Source: CADCTB01 sp035494015 (GTDB lineage: Bacteria; Actinomycetota; Acidimicrobiia; Acidimicrobiales; AC-14). Taken from it: DNA of 22,920 nt. Both the position numbers and the translations under genes were made by a program. The DNA lies in the NCBI GenBank assembly GCA_035494015.1, contig DATJHJ010000080.1, positions 1 to 22,920 on the forward strand, read 5' to 3'. Shown here one piece after another: positions 22,893 through 22,920 of this stretch; position 1 is the first letter of the stretch, and each line of letters begins with the position of its first letter. The notes under the pieces were generated by a model that saw nothing but the letters and a program-made list of their open reading frames with translations, made no database searches and was not told the origin of the DNA.

Positions 22893-22920
22893 CTAACGGC
22901 CGATCACGGCCTGGATCTGC
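22893..22920 (-). CDS. possible 3' end of upstream gene (partial)
   Basis: Reading leftward from the window edge, a frame ends IQAVIGR then TAG (22895-22893), 51 bp before the binding-protein ATG. Only eight or nine codons are visible. The ending would suit a gene upstream in the same direction, but this is too short to be sure. Confidence 0.25.

Overview
The window is high-GC DNA, almost fully coding, with many GTG/TTG starts and frequent GTGA/ATGA start-stop overlaps. It most resembles an actinobacterium. The menaquinol-type cytochrome bc genes, a geranylgeranyl-reductase-type flavoprotein and a family 5 peptide transporter support this. An Acidimicrobiia-like lineage is my guess from gene content; no 16S, tRNA or other phylogenetic marker is present. 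No tRNA, rRNA, CRISPR array, transposase or phage gene was found.

Layout. (1) 1-883 (+): the 3' end of an unknown gene, a small three-helix membrane protein and a 45-residue Pro/Gln-rich protein, all start-stop overlapped. (2) 880-3167 (-): a mono-heme membrane cytochrome c, a geranylgeranyl reductase-like flavoprotein with no canonical start codon, and a small HExxH metallopeptidase. (3) 3327-8750 (+): a respiratory cluster. It encodes a 3-TM protein, a two-cluster ferredoxin, a split b6-type cytochrome b (N-terminal four-helix part, then a subunit IV-like part), a Rieske protein, a di-heme membrane cytochrome c and an unknown 3-TM protein. Three tandem 50-bp repeats lie between the last two genes. 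(4) 8767-9773 (+): nuoA and nuoB. (5) 9800-10263: two small divergent genes of unknown function. (6) 10287-17371 (-): a five-gene operon (SWIM zinc-finger protein, DUF5691-like, MoxR AAA+ ATPase, DUF5682-like, VWA protein) related to the enterobacterial yehLMPQ set. (7) 17414-19233 (+): nuoC and nuoD, followed by a strong hairpin instead of nuoE. (8) 19271-22841 (-): a peptide/nickel-type ABC importer made of a lipoprotein binding protein and two permeases, with no ATPase in view. A possible gene end lies at the right edge.

How it fits together. Regions 2-4 and 7 are respiratory: complex I subunits reduce menaquinone, the b6-type complex reoxidises it, and three membrane-bound c hemes pass electrons on. 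The flavoprotein may saturate the menaquinone side chain. The nuo genes are interrupted between nuoB and nuoC by a 7.6-kb block that includes the MoxR/VWA operon. Points most worth a second look are that interruption, the three self-overlapping 50-bp repeats, a short motif shared by two bc-complex proteins (three copies), a predicted heme c(i) cysteine in the cytochrome b, and short TANNNT boxes about 7 nt before GTG starts that suggest leaderless transcripts.
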